This document shows, piece after piece, positions 7,123-17,067 of a stretch of 33,598 nucleotides of DNA. The notes below the pieces were generated by a model. That model did no database searches. It had not been told where the DNA came from and was given only the letters and a program-made list of their open reading frames with translations. Every line of letters begins with the position of its first letter. Position 1 is the first letter of the stretch. The stretch is from Candidatus Saccharimonadota bacterium. Its GTDB lineage: Bacteria > Patescibacteriota > Saccharimonadia > CAILAD01 > BJGX01. The position numbers were made by a program, and so were the translations under genes. Where the stretch lies: positions 1 through 33,598 of the forward strand of contig SICO01000004.1 in NCBI GenBank assembly GCA_009691435.1, given 5' to 3'.

Positions 7123-8883
7123 ATGCCAGATAACGATCGTTTAGAGAAAATACCAAATAGGCGCATCACATATTTAGTAGTGTTGATGTGTTTTTTGGCT
7201 TTGGGGGTGGCTGCGAGACTAGTTTATGTCCAGCTATTTAGGCACCAATCGTATCTAGAAAAGGCTAATGCTCAGCAATCGCGTAAATTTACTATTGAAG
7301 CTCGTAGGGGGCAGATATTCGTCAATGATGGCAACGGGGAACTCTATCCAATTGCTCTTAACCAGCAGTTATTTTTACTAGCGGCCGACCCAGCATTTAT
7401 TGTTAACCCACGCGAGACCCTAGCCAAGCTTAGTAAGTACATAGCTCAACCAGAGGATGGCGATTTACTCGCTAAGCTTAGCAACAAGGATAATAGATAT
7501 TTAGTTCTCAAAAAGGGCTTGAGTTTGCAGGATGCCGAAGTAATTAAGACCCTAAAAATTCCTGGTATTATTCTCCCTCCACAAGATGGACGCAACTATC
7601 CCGAAGGGGAACTGTTCTCGCATATTACAGGGTATGTTAATAATGATGGGGTAGGGCAATATGGCATTGAAGAGTTCCTCAATGACTCATTATCTGGGGT
7701 AGATGGTATCAGTAGGGCTATCACCGATTCGCTTGGTGTACCAATTACATCCAATGAGAATACCATTATTACGCCGGGGAATGGTAGCGATTTGGTATTA
7801 ACAATAGATAGGAATGTCCAGCAGATGGCTTCTCAGGCAATTACTACAGCAGTTAAAAACAACAAGGCCGAGTCGGGCAGTATTATCGTTATGGACCCAA
7901 AAACTGGAGCTATCAGGGCAATGGCTAATTATCCGAGCTACGACCCCAATAACTATCAGTTAGTAGGCGCAGATAGTTACCAGAAGTTTATTAATAGCTC
8001 TATTACTAATCTTTTTGAACCTGGCTCAGGCTTTAAGGTTATTACAATGGCGGCTGGGCTAGATAGTGGCAAGGTTCAGTCAAGTACTAAGTATGAAGAT
8101 ACTGGTGAAGTTAAGATAGACGATCGGACAATTAACAATGCTGACAATAAGAAATTTGGCATATCAACTATGTCAGATGTTATCCAAAAGTCAATAAATA
8201 CAGGCGTTGTCTTTGTTCTTAAACAGCTCGGTACCGACCCGGACAAGATTACCTTGAAGGGAAAGGAGATATTATATGACTACATTAAGCGATTTGGTTT
8301 TGGCGAACGCACAGGCATCGAATTATCGGGTGAGTCCAAGGGTTATATCAAAAAACCAGATACCTATAATGTGGATTATGCCAATATGAGTTTTGGGCAA
8401 GGGCTTTCAGCTACTAGCTTGCAGCTTATTAATTCGGTATCAGCCATAGCCAACGGAGGCACACTTTATAAGCCCTACATAGTAGAACGAGAGATAAAAG
8501 CCAATGGGGAGGTTAAGCAGACCAAACCAGAGGCAATCAGGAACAATGTCATTAGCACCCAATCCGCCGCTACATTATCCGAGATGTTAAAGCAGGTTGT
8601 AGCGCATGGTTCAGGTTGGCCAACCCGCACAGCTGGGTATTCGATAGGGGGCAAGACAGGTACGGCACAGGTTCCAAGATCAGATGGCAAGGGCTATGAA
8701 GAAAATCTGAATATTGGTAGCTTTGTTGGCTTTGCACCCATCGAGGATCCTAAGTTTGTGATCCTAGTCAGAGTTGATTATCCAAAAGTCGAGGGATTCG
8801 CCGAAAAAACTGCTGTCCCAGCATTCGCCGAAGTAGCCCGACAACTATTTATATATTATCAGATAGCCCCGAGTGGGAATTAA
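7123..8883 (+). CDS. ftsI: Penicillin-binding protein 2 / FtsI-type transpeptidase
   Basis: N-terminal TM, ARRGQIFVNDG, EPGSGFKVITMAAGL (SxxK-like region), KTGTAQVP motif. Confidence 0.92.
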   Translation: MPDNDRLEKIPNRRITYLVVLMCFLALGVAARLVYVQLFRHQSYLEKANAQQSRKFTIEARRGQIFVNDGNGELYPIALNQQLFLLAADPAFIVNPRETLAKLSKYIAQPEDGDLLAKLSNKDNRYLVLKKGLSLQDAEVIKTLKIPGIILPPQDGRNYPEGELFSHITGYVNNDGVGQYGIEEFLNDSLSGVDGISRAITDSLGVPITSNENTIITPGNGSDLVLTIDRNVQQMASQAITTAVKNNKAESGSIIVMDPKTGAIRAMANYPSYDPNNYQLVGADSYQKFINSSITNLFEPGSGFKVITMAAGLDSGKVQSSTKYEDTGEVKIDDRTINNADNKKFGISTMSDVIQKSINTGVVFVLKQLGTDPDKITLKGKEILYDYIKRFGFGERTGIELSGESKGYIKKPDTYNVDYANMSFGQGLSATSLQLINSVSAIANGGTLYKPYIVEREIKANGEVKQTKPEAIRNNVISTQSAATLSEMLKQVVAHGSGWPTRTAGYSIGGKTGTAQVPRSDGKGYEENLNIGSFVGFAPIEDPKFVILVRVDYPKVEGFAEKTAVPAFAEVARQLFIYYQIAPSGN

Positions 8884-8913
8884 AGGTATTTTTTGCTAAA
8901 ATAGAGTAACACT

Positions 8914-9939
8914 ATGACAGAACAACAGCTTATCCAAAATTTTACATTTATACTAATCCAAGCCTCGCTTGGTTTTGGTGTAGCGATTGTGTTAACGCCA
9001 ATTTATACATTCTTTGCCTTTCGTTTGCAGCTCTGGAAAAAAATCCGAGAAACTACTACCACTGGCGAAAAGGCTAAGGTCTTTACAAGCCTTCATGCCG
9101 AGAAACACAAACGCAATATTCCAACTATGGCGGGGGTTGTGATGATCATAGCAATAACCATAGTAACCGTACTATTAAATTTTTCGCGTTCGCAAACCTA
9201 CTTGCCAATCTTTGGCTTACTAGCTGCCGGTTCAATTGGCCTGTTAGATGACATTATCAATATTCGTGGGTCTGGGAAGGGAGTTGCAGGCTTAAAATCA
9301 ACCATTAAGTTCTTATTGATACTATTAATAGCTGTGGCTGGTGCCTTATACTTTTATTTTAAGCTCAATTATAGCGTTATACACATTCCGGCAATTGGGA
9401 ATTTCGAAATAGGCATTCTGTACATCCCACTATTTATATTAGTGATTGTTTCGACTGCCAATGCTGTTAATATCACCGACGGTCTCGATGGCCTATCTGG
9501 CGGTTTATTATCTATTGCCTTTGGGGCATTTGCTATTATTGCCCTTGCCCAGGGGCATATTGGGATAGCTGGCTTCTGTATGGCGGCAGTCGGTGCAGTG
9601 CTCGCCTATACTTGGTTTAATATATTTCCAGCTAGATTTTTTATGGGTGATGTTGGGTCATTTGCACTAGGCACTGCACTTGGGGTGATTGCGATGCTTA
9701 CCAATTCAGTTTTTGTTTTACCAATTATTGGCTTGGTCTTTGTTGCCGAAGCTGGCTCCAGTGTGGTTCAGATATTATCTAAAAAAATATTTAAACGTAA
9801 AATATTTATTTCAGCTCCACTACATCACCACCTAGAGGCTATAGGGTGGCCAGAAACCAAAATTACTATGCGGTTTTGGGTGATTGGAGTAGTCTGCGCC
9901 AGTATTGGCGTCATGATTGGGCTGGTTGGCAGAGGTTAG
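8914..9939 (+). CDS. mraY: Phospho-N-acetylmuramoyl-pentapeptide-transferase MraY
   Basis: ANAVNITDGLDGLSGG, FNIFPARFFMGDVGSFALGTALG, APLHHHLEAIGWPETKITMRFW. Confidence 0.96.
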   Translation: MTEQQLIQNFTFILIQASLGFGVAIVLTPIYTFFAFRLQLWKKIRETTTTGEKAKVFTSLHAEKHKRNIPTMAGVVMIIAITIVTVLLNFSRSQTYLPIFGLLAAGSIGLLDDIINIRGSGKGVAGLKSTIKFLLILLIAVAGALYFYFKLNYSVIHIPAIGNFEIGILYIPLFILVIVSTANAVNITDGLDGLSGGLLSIAFGAFAIIALAQGHIGIAGFCMAAVGAVLAYTWFNIFPARFFMGDVGSFALGTALGVIAMLTNSVFVLPIIGLVFVAEAGSSVVQILSKKIFKRKIFISAPLHHHLEAIGWPETKITMRFWVIGVVCASIGVMIGLVGRG

Positions 9940-9945
9940 CAAGAT

Positions 9946-11175
9946 ATGGAACAGCGTCAAAAACAAAAAAAAGCTATATTTTATAAACACCGACCCGATT
10001 ACTTGGTTACAGTTTTAGTATTTTTCTTAGTGGGATTTGGCTTAATCCTGATATATTCTACTGGATGGATTGCAGTTTTAAAGCGTACCTCTGGAGTTAG
10101 CGAAACAAATAGCTTCTTTATTACTCAACTCATCGGCATGGCTGTAGGAGTAATTGGCTGGTGGGGTGCTAGCAAACTAGATTATCATAATTGGCAGAAG
10201 TACGCTACACCAATTTTTATTGCATCTATCGTGATTATGCTTTTAGTATTAATCCCGGGCTTATCTGTTAGTAGGGGGGGAGCCAGCAGGTGGGTTAAGC
10301 TAGGCTTCATAGGTTTTCAGCCAGTTGAATTTTTTAAGATTGCAACTATTATTTTTATGGCGGCCTGGCTTGCGAAACACAAGAAGAGTTTGGCTAGACC
10401 GCTGAAGGGACTTTTACCATTTTTGATAATTATCTCTGTAGTGGCACTATTGGTAGTAATAATCCAAAGGGATATGGGGAGCGCCATGGTAATAGCAGTC
10501 ACGATGCTAGTAATGTACTTTATTTCTGGCGCTCCATGGTGGAGTACTGGTGTCGCTACATTAGTTTTGGCCGGTGGGGCAGGTATGCTAGCCCTTATAG
10601 CGCCGTATAGGATAGCTAGGCTGATGACTTACCTCGATAGTAGTGAGGATATCGCCGGTACAGGCTATCATATCAATCAATCCTTAATAGCTATTGGTAG
10701 CGGAGGGTTACTAGGTAGAGGCCCAGGCAAGAGCCTGCAAGCTTATGGGTACTTACCAGAAGCAACCAATGATTCAATTTTTGCAATTATCGGCGAGGAG
10801 TTTGGGCTATTGGGAACCTCAATAATCATTGTAGCTTTTTCATTGCTATTTTGGCGGGGGGTTAGAATTGCTAAATCTGCGCCTGATGATTTTGGTAGAC
10901 TCCTGGCTGCTGGTATAATTTTTTGGATATCATTCCAAGCATTAATAAATATCTCGGCGATGCTTAATCTGATTCCGTTAACTGGTATAACCCTGCCGTT
11001 TATTAGCTATGGTGGAACTAGCATTTTGGCCTTGCTCTTGTCGGTCGGGATATTACAGAATATTTCAAAATACACATATAAGGAGGTCTATGATGAAGAT
11101 CCTAGTGGCAGGAGGCGGAACAGCCGGGCACATATCGCCGGTACTAGCCGTCATCGCATCAATTCACAAACTTAA
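9946..11175 (+). CDS. ftsW: FtsW/RodA/SpoVE-family lipid II polymerase/flippase
   Basis: Polytopic; LGRGPGKSLQAYGYLPEATNDSIFAIIGEEFGLLG; NLIPLTGITLPFISYGGTS. Confidence 0.94.
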   Translation: MEQRQKQKKAIFYKHRPDYLVTVLVFFLVGFGLILIYSTGWIAVLKRTSGVSETNSFFITQLIGMAVGVIGWWGASKLDYHNWQKYATPIFIASIVIMLLVLIPGLSVSRGGASRWVKLGFIGFQPVEFFKIATIIFMAAWLAKHKKSLARPLKGLLPFLIIISVVALLVVIIQRDMGSAMVIAVTMLVMYFISGAPWWSTGVATLVLAGGAGMLALIAPYRIARLMTYLDSSEDIAGTGYHINQSLIAIGSGGLLGRGPGKSLQAYGYLPEATNDSIFAIIGEEFGLLGTSIIIVAFSLLFWRGVRIAKSAPDDFGRLLAAGIIFWISFQALINISAMLNLIPLTGITLPFISYGGTSILALLLSVGILQNISKYTYKEVYDEDPSGRRRNSRAHIAGTSRHRINSQT

Positions 11176-12241
11176 ACCTGGCATCGATATTTTGTTTGTC
11201 TGTGCCGGGGGCGAATATGAGACTAGCTTACTCAAGCATAGTGCTATTAGCTATAAGAGTATCCCAGCTGGTAAATATAGAAGGTATGGCAGGGGGAAGC
11301 TTAGGGAAATCATTGATATTAAGACGCAGTCCCAAAATGCCACAGACTTATTCAAAACTGTTAAGGGCTACGCGTATAGCCGCAAGATTATTAAACAATT
11401 TAAGCCCGATGTAATTTTTATTAAAGGTGGCTATGTTGGCCTGCCAGTGGGGCTAGCTGCAGCCCACCTAGGTATTCCATACGTTATCCATGAAAGTGAT
11501 GTGGTAATGGGTAAGACTAACAAGATATTATCCAAGAGAGCCTCGGCAATTGCTGTGAGTTTTCCGATTAGTGCCTATCAGGACGCTGACCAAAATAAAT
11601 TATTCTTTACCGGCAATCCAGTTCGCCCCGAATACTATATTTCGGCCGATCAAGGAGCAAAAAGCTTTAATGAACAAAAACCGAACATTATGATCTTTGC
11701 TGGTTCGCAGGGGGCCGAGGCAATTAATAGGGTAGTGTTCGAAAATATTGAGTTGCTAACAAAAAACTTTAACATTCTGCACATAGCAGGGAGGCAAGGG
11801 GTAGAGAGAGCAAGGTTTATGCGCCATAGGTTGCCGATAGAACAAAAAAGATGCTATGAACCACACGGGTTTTTGACTGAGGAAATGATTGCAGCCTACC
11901 ATTGGTCTGATATTGTTGTTGCTCGGGCTGGTATGAATTCACTATCTGAAATAGCCGCCTTATCTAAGCCCGCCATTATTATCCCGTTGCCAAGTTCTAC
12001 CAATAACCACCAGCTCAAGAATGCCCAATATTTAGCTCGACAGGGAGCAGTGAGGCTACTTATGCAAGATCAGTTGCATGGGGTTAGGCTAACTAATGAG
12101 CTATCAAAACTATCCGGCGACCCCAGCTCTATGAATTATCTGGCCGCTACGGTGCATAAATTTTTTAAGCCAGAGGCCTCAATTAGTCTGGCAAAGGTTA
12201 TATTGTCGGTGGCAAGTGACAATAAAGGTAGTCTAGCTTGA
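11090..12241 (+). CDS. murG: UDP-N-acetylglucosamine transferase MurG
   Basis: MKILVAGGGTAGHISPVLAVIAS; FIKGGYVGLPVGLAA; SEIAALSKPAIIIPLPSSTNNHQLKNA; start refined to ATG 11090/11093 after AAGGAGG (ORF opens at 11009). Confidence 0.95.
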   Translation: MMKILVAGGGTAGHISPVLAVIASIHKLKPGIDILFVCAGGEYETSLLKHSAISYKSIPAGKYRRYGRGKLREIIDIKTQSQNATDLFKTVKGYAYSRKIIKQFKPDVIFIKGGYVGLPVGLAAAHLGIPYVIHESDVVMGKTNKILSKRASAIAVSFPISAYQDADQNKLFFTGNPVRPEYYISADQGAKSFNEQKPNIMIFAGSQGAEAINRVVFENIELLTKNFNILHIAGRQGVERARFMRHRLPIEQKRCYEPHGFLTEEMIAAYHWSDIVVARAGMNSLSEIAALSKPAIIIPLPSSTNNHQLKNAQYLARQGAVRLLMQDQLHGVRLTNELSKLSGDPSSMNYLAATVHKFFKPEASISLAKVILSVASDNKGSLA

Positions 12242-13065
12242 ACCGCCGGCAAGTTAGAAGGTCCTATGAGTACACACCAATTAGCAAGTTGGAGCCGAAG
12301 CCTAATAGTGGCATTATCAGGAAACCCACAAAGGTTAGTTGGTGGAAGCTGGCAAGGAAGTTACTCCCATATCTAGCCGTACTCGTAATTATTGTCTGGG
12401 TAGTTTTTATCTCAAGCATCTTTCGAATTGATAGGGTAGACGTACAAGGACCGAACACCGAGCTTTCCCAGAAGTTATCAGATGAGGTTAATAGATACCT
12501 AAGCTCGGCCGTAGCAGGGAAGAACTGGCTTTTCTTAAATGGAGCGGACCTGAAGGACCGACTTCAAAAAACTTTCACAGGTCAGGAATCTGTCATAGTA
12601 GAAAAGAAATTTCCCAACCGCCTAGCTGTCAGGACTGGTGAGCAAAAATCAGGTATTATCTGGCAGACTGCTGGTCATCAGTACGTTATATCTGTCAATG
12701 GGCAGGTTATGGCTGATACCCAGGGACAGAACACCCAAGGCTTAGTCGTTTTAACAGATGGGAGTAGCCTACCGGTTAATATCGGTGATAGAATACTTTC
12801 ACGAGAATTTATTAGTTTTGCAATCAAGATTGGCGATTATATTAAAGCTAATAATTTAGGGCCCGAGAAAATATATATAACAGATACCACCAAGGAGTTG
12901 ATAGTTAAGACTGCTGCGGGCTATGAGATAAAATTTAATACATCCGTCGATCCTGAGTCGCAACTCAGGTCTCTTAAGGCAGCTATTGACCTGCTGAGCT
13001 CACAAGGTAAACAGGTTAAGGAGTATATAGACCTGCGAGTATCAGGGCGGGCCTTCTATAGATAG
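12238..13065 (+). CDS. ftsQ: FtsQ/DivIB-type POTRA-domain cell division protein
   Basis: One TM then FRIDRVDVQGPN POTRA start; dcw position; TTG start overlapping murG stop (TTGA). Confidence 0.8.
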   Translation: MNRRQVRRSYEYTPISKLEPKPNSGIIRKPTKVSWWKLARKLLPYLAVLVIIVWVVFISSIFRIDRVDVQGPNTELSQKLSDEVNRYLSSAVAGKNWLFLNGADLKDRLQKTFTGQESVIVEKKFPNRLAVRTGEQKSGIIWQTAGHQYVISVNGQVMADTQGQNTQGLVVLTDGSSLPVNIGDRILSREFISFAIKIGDYIKANNLGPEKIYITDTTKELIVKTAAGYEIKFNTSVDPESQLRSLKAAIDLLSSQGKQVKEYIDLRVSGRAFYR

Positions 13066-13354
13066 CTAGTATTTTGGCTTAAAATAGCCACCCCTATCCT
13101 AAGTTCGGTTTTTGTTTATTAATGATATTTGGTCGCTTGGTAGTTAGCGCTTGGTGCTAGCGCACAAACCCGAGCTAAAGGGTATTAAAAATTAGAAAAT
13201 AGTAGGGAATAAGAATTTTAACTAAATTAATTAAACACAGCCAGTTAGAGCGCAAGTGTCGCAAAAGGTATATTGTGCGACATGTAATATTATCCATCGA
13301 TTGGTTGTATAGTATAGCTTTTTAGCTTTTATAAAAGCTAAAGTAGCTCTTGCC

Positions 13355-16000
13355 CTAGCGTTTGTGTTTGTGGTGGTAGTTGTTATTTTGTTTTGGAGGC
13401 TGCCCCTTGCCCTTAATGAGATCGCTATAACGCCTAGGTTCAGCACCACTAATTTCAGGCTTACTTTCATGCGTCGGCTGCTGTGGCTGCGTGTTGCTAT
13501 TATTAGCAGCTGGCTGACCATTATAGTTATTAGGACTGCTACTATGCTCTGGTGGCGCTGCCCAATCCGCAATAATCTTCTCAACATCGCTACGAGAACT
13601 CGAATAGTGTTTGCGGGAGTGCTCGATAATCTCAGTAGTATTGTCATGCTCCGGGGCTGGCATATTTAAACTTTGGGCACTAAATGGTATTGATGTTTGT
13701 CCATCGATACTCATCGAGACATAGATATTCCTCTTATCTAAATTAACTAAATCAACTGGCTCAAAGGCAGGCTCAAAATACTTAGATAAATATTGTGCGT
13801 CATCAGCTCCAATTCTGAAGGTAATCAGCGACCCAACATTACCAAAAACTGCGTCTCTAACCTCATCTGGCATCTGCGAGACGTACTGGTTTGCTACCGT
13901 TAAGCGCAAGCCGTATTTGCGTGCTTCTGATAAAATCACTGCAAATGATTCAGTCGCGAAGTTTTGGAACTCATCAACATACAAATAAAACGGTCGGCGG
14001 TCGTTAATATCCTTTATATCAGACCTGCTCATTGCATCGAGCTGAATTTTAGTGATAATCAGCGAACCTAGGATTGCTGCATTATCCTCACCAATCAGTC
14101 CTCTGCTAAGATTAACAATGATAATTTTACCCTCGTCCATAGCTTTGCGCATTGAAAATGAACTTTTAGGTTGGCCAATAATATTGCGCACAATTGGGAC
14201 GGCCGTGAATGCCCCAACCTTATTTAATACTGGCTGAACGGCTTCAGCTGCAAACTTATCGTTCCAGCTGGCAAACTCAGTGACCCAGAATGCTTTTACG
14301 ACAGGATCACTGATGTTGGACACGATTATTTTACGGTAGTTTTTGTCTGTTAGCATGCGAGTTATTCCGAGCATTGTAGTGTCTGGTGTTTCTAGCAATG
14401 CTAGCAAGGTGAACCTTAGGATATGTTCAAGCCTTGGGCCCCAGCTATCTCCAAACATTTTCTTGAGTACGCCGACAATCTCAGAAGCAATGTTATTGCG
14501 CCTGTTCACATCGCTGTATTCCATAGGGTTAAAGCCCACTGGAAAGTCAGCGTCATCGGGGTTAATATATATCACATCCTTAATACGGTGCTGAGGGATA
14601 TAATGCATAATATCCTGGGCAAGATCACCGTGGGGGTCAACGATAGCAAAACCTTCATTTTGATGTATATCTGACAGCGCTAGTAAGTTAAGCATAAATG
14701 ATTTACCGACACCACTTTTGCCGATAATGTATAAATGTCTTTCCCTATCAATTCTCTTGATACCGAACTTATGGTTCCCTTGCCTGAAGGTAGTACTGCC
14801 AAATAAGCTTAGATCCTCGGCCTTGGTATTAGCAAGGGTTGGTAATCCAGCTGGAGGCTCCCCTACCTTCGTAGATGTATAGGCAATATTTGGCGTCTCT
14901 ACATTAGTATGGGGTAAATGAAATACGCTAGCGACCTCCTCGATATTTAGTATGTATCCATGTTCATCAAATTGCCTACGCCGATAGGCCTCTAAGCTAG
15001 CTTCCTCGCTAGTTATTGGTGTTGCCATGAAACCATTTAAGTTAATAGTATTAAATTGCTTGAAACCACCAACTAAGGCCTGCAGCCGTTGCTTGGCAGC
15101 CTGCTCGCTAGTGCCTATATAGCAAACCCTGATCTTTGTTGCATAGCCTAGTTTTTGGGCTTTAGTTTCAATAGCTGCTAACAGAGTCGTCTCACCTGAC
15201 GAGAGATCTTTTTTATCTGGCTTTGCTTTGAGGGCCGTCTTTTCAGCATAGGTTACAGGAGTAATAGCAGCTGAGGCCAAAGTGCCAGCAAACTTAAAGG
15301 GTGAAGCTAGGGCCCTTCTCCCCCAATTATCAAAGATACCGATAGTTTTGCCATTACGGACTTCATCTAAGTATCGTAGGGATTTTACATGCCAACTATC
15401 ATCAACAGGCTCTAGTAATATTTGAATCCACATTTCTTCATTATCACTCAAGCTTGATAGCACAGTAGTAATACCGGCTAGCGGGTCTACTTCAAATGTT
15501 AGGAAGGTTTTAATTGGGAATATCTCATCTTTAGTCAGTACGATTTCAGTCGAGTATGGGGTCTTGTCTCCCAGACGCTTCTTACTATAATCAGACTCTA
15601 GTTGAGTAATCTGTACTCTAGGGTATTGGGCATAAATTTGGCTTTCGATGTAGTCGGCCACTCGTTTTTGGCACCATACGTAGAAATAAATTAGATGGTC
15701 ATGCGATACAATCTCAAAGCTAATGTAGTCTCTAAACTTATCACCGCTATTGGCTGGTTTTAATATTCCATGTAGGCTGGCAAATAATTGTTCAGCCGAG
15801 AGCTCATTTTTGTCATTATCCCTTGGTACAATAATCTGTAAAAGTGCGCTCCCTCGCCTTTCAATCAATGGCATTTCTTGCTTATTTTTATATATTTTAT
15901 AAGCTAGCCAGGCGGCTATAAAAACCCATCCCCAGAATTTAAAAAGTATCGTATTTAATACTTGTATGATTGTCATAAAAATAGTGCTTAAGGTTTCCAT
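13355..16000 (-). CDS. VirD4/TraG-like (type IV secretion coupling ATPase family) membrane ATPase
   Basis: N-terminal TM; LYIIGKSGVGKSFMLNLLALSDI Walker A; FAIVDPHGDLAQDI; PFYLYVDEFQNFATESFAVILSEARKYGLRLTVANQYVSQM; Asn/Gln/His-rich C-terminal tail. Confidence 0.85.
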   Translation of the reverse strand: METLSTIFMTIIQVLNTILFKFWGWVFIAAWLAYKIYKNKQEMPLIERRGSALLQIIVPRDNDKNELSAEQLFASLHGILKPANSGDKFRDYISFEIVSHDHLIYFYVWCQKRVADYIESQIYAQYPRVQITQLESDYSKKRLGDKTPYSTEIVLTKDEIFPIKTFLTFEVDPLAGITTVLSSLSDNEEMWIQILLEPVDDSWHVKSLRYLDEVRNGKTIGIFDNWGRRALASPFKFAGTLASAAITPVTYAEKTALKAKPDKKDLSSGETTLLAAIETKAQKLGYATKIRVCYIGTSEQAAKQRLQALVGGFKQFNTINLNGFMATPITSEEASLEAYRRRQFDEHGYILNIEEVASVFHLPHTNVETPNIAYTSTKVGEPPAGLPTLANTKAEDLSLFGSTTFRQGNHKFGIKRIDRERHLYIIGKSGVGKSFMLNLLALSDIHQNEGFAIVDPHGDLAQDIMHYIPQHRIKDVIYINPDDADFPVGFNPMEYSDVNRRNNIASEIVGVLKKMFGDSWGPRLEHILRFTLLALLETPDTTMLGITRMLTDKNYRKIIVSNISDPVVKAFWVTEFASWNDKFAAEAVQPVLNKVGAFTAVPIVRNIIGQPKSSFSMRKAMDEGKIIIVNLSRGLIGEDNAAILGSLIITKIQLDAMSRSDIKDINDRRPFYLYVDEFQNFATESFAVILSEARKYGLRLTVANQYVSQMPDEVRDAVFGNVGSLITFRIGADDAQYLSKYFEPAFEPVDLVNLDKRNIYVSMSIDGQTSIPFSAQSLNMPAPEHDNTTEIIEHSRKHYSSSRSDVEKIIADWAAPPEHSSSPNNYNGQPAANNSNTQPQQPTHESKPEISGAEPRRYSDLIKGKGQPPKQNNNYHHKHKR

Positions 16001-16056
16001 ATAGCTATCTATTAATTGTACTTAATTTATTGTGTTAATGCTATCTACTTTAGTTT

Positions 16057-17067
16057 TTAAGCCAGGCAGTAGATGCCTTTTGCAACTCGTCTAAATTGAG
16101 ATTTTTCTTGCAGGTTCAGTATTATGGTAGTGGTTCTGACTTGCCTGCGAGATAGTACACGTCTAATAATTTCCTCTTTCGCAAGTGGGCCATTTTCTTC
16201 CTTCATGACTTCCTCAATGATGTCTGCTACGGTACCAGACCTGTAGCCCCATTCTGCAAGTGCATAGATACCTCGGCCAATCAAAACAAATCTTTGGTCC
16301 TTAATGAGTTCATTATGAACAGCCTGAGTTGTAACATTTTTGGGGTTTGTCGTTAAGCTAGCAATCTTGCTGGCTATTTCCGAGAAATGTATCGGCCTGC
16401 CAGTTTTTTTCAAAACCAAGTAGATTTTGTCACGGATGCTCTTAGGATTAACTTCGGGCCAAGTACTCAGACCCCAGTTCCCATCTAGTTCGCAGAGCCC
16501 GTTGGAGGCCTTAGCCATTTCCTGCATTGTCGATAGGCTATGAGGGCCATCTATAAGCTTATAGATATTATCAAACTTTGCTGGCTTACCCATCTGCTGT
16601 ACAGTGCTAAGTAAATTTTGATGGACAGCTTGAATGCTATTGGCATTAAAACTATCGCCATCAGCTATCAGCTGAGAATAAGTATCGTTGCGTTCAATGA
16701 AAACTAGATTGGGGTTAATTTTTACTAAAAAAATGGCGTGAGGCTCAAGGCTACTATCAAGATTGGCTTCTTGGCTGACAGTAGCTAAGCTCACTAACCC
16801 TCCCCTCCTTCTGACTAGGAATGTGACTGCTTTGGTAAATTCATTTTTTACATCGGCTCTGTTTTGTAGTCTAATCAGAGCAGCCTTCTCAATCTGGCGA
16901 ACTCTCTCCCTGGTAATGTTTAAGCTATTGCCAATTTGTTCCAGAGTCTGCGATGGAACATTGATACCACCCCTTAGTCGCAAAATCTCCTTATCACGAT
17001 CCTTCCTAAGGTCATCAAGTGCCGAATTAACTAGGCTATTTAGCTGCTGGGAGGTAAATTGTGTCAT
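16057..17067 (-). CDS. Sigma-70 region-4-like HTH protein fused to HARE-HTH/RpoE-delta-like winged helices
   Basis: TLEQIGNSLNITRERVRQIEKAALIRLQNR (region 4); RPIHFSEIASKI... and GPLAKEEIIRRVLSRRQVRTTTIILNLQEKSQFRRVAKGIYCLA (HARE-like); no region 2. Confidence 0.75.
   Translation of the reverse strand: MTQFTSQQLNSLVNSALDDLRKDRDKEILRLRGGINVPSQTLEQIGNSLNITRERVRQIEKAALIRLQNRADVKNEFTKAVTFLVRRRGGLVSLATVSQEANLDSSLEPHAIFLVKINPNLVFIERNDTYSQLIADGDSFNANSIQAVHQNLLSTVQQMGKPAKFDNIYKLIDGPHSLSTMQEMAKASNGLCELDGNWGLSTWPEVNPKSIRDKIYLVLKKTGRPIHFSEIASKIASLTTNPKNVTTQAVHNELIKDQRFVLIGRGIYALAEWGYRSGTVADIIEEVMKEENGPLAKEEIIRRVLSRRQVRTTTIILNLQEKSQFRRVAKGIYCLA

Noticed and set aside
11009-11089. Extended N-terminus of MurG (MVELAFWPCSCRSGYYRIFQNTHIRRS)
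   Set aside because: Overlaps conserved FtsW codons; the real SD AAGGAGG and MKILVAGGG start lie at 11090/11093.
13231-13669. ORFs on both strands (13231..13647 -, 13364..13669 +) over the VirD4-like C-terminus
   Set aside because: Low-complexity shadow ORFs of the Asn/Gln/His-rich tail; no SD or family features.
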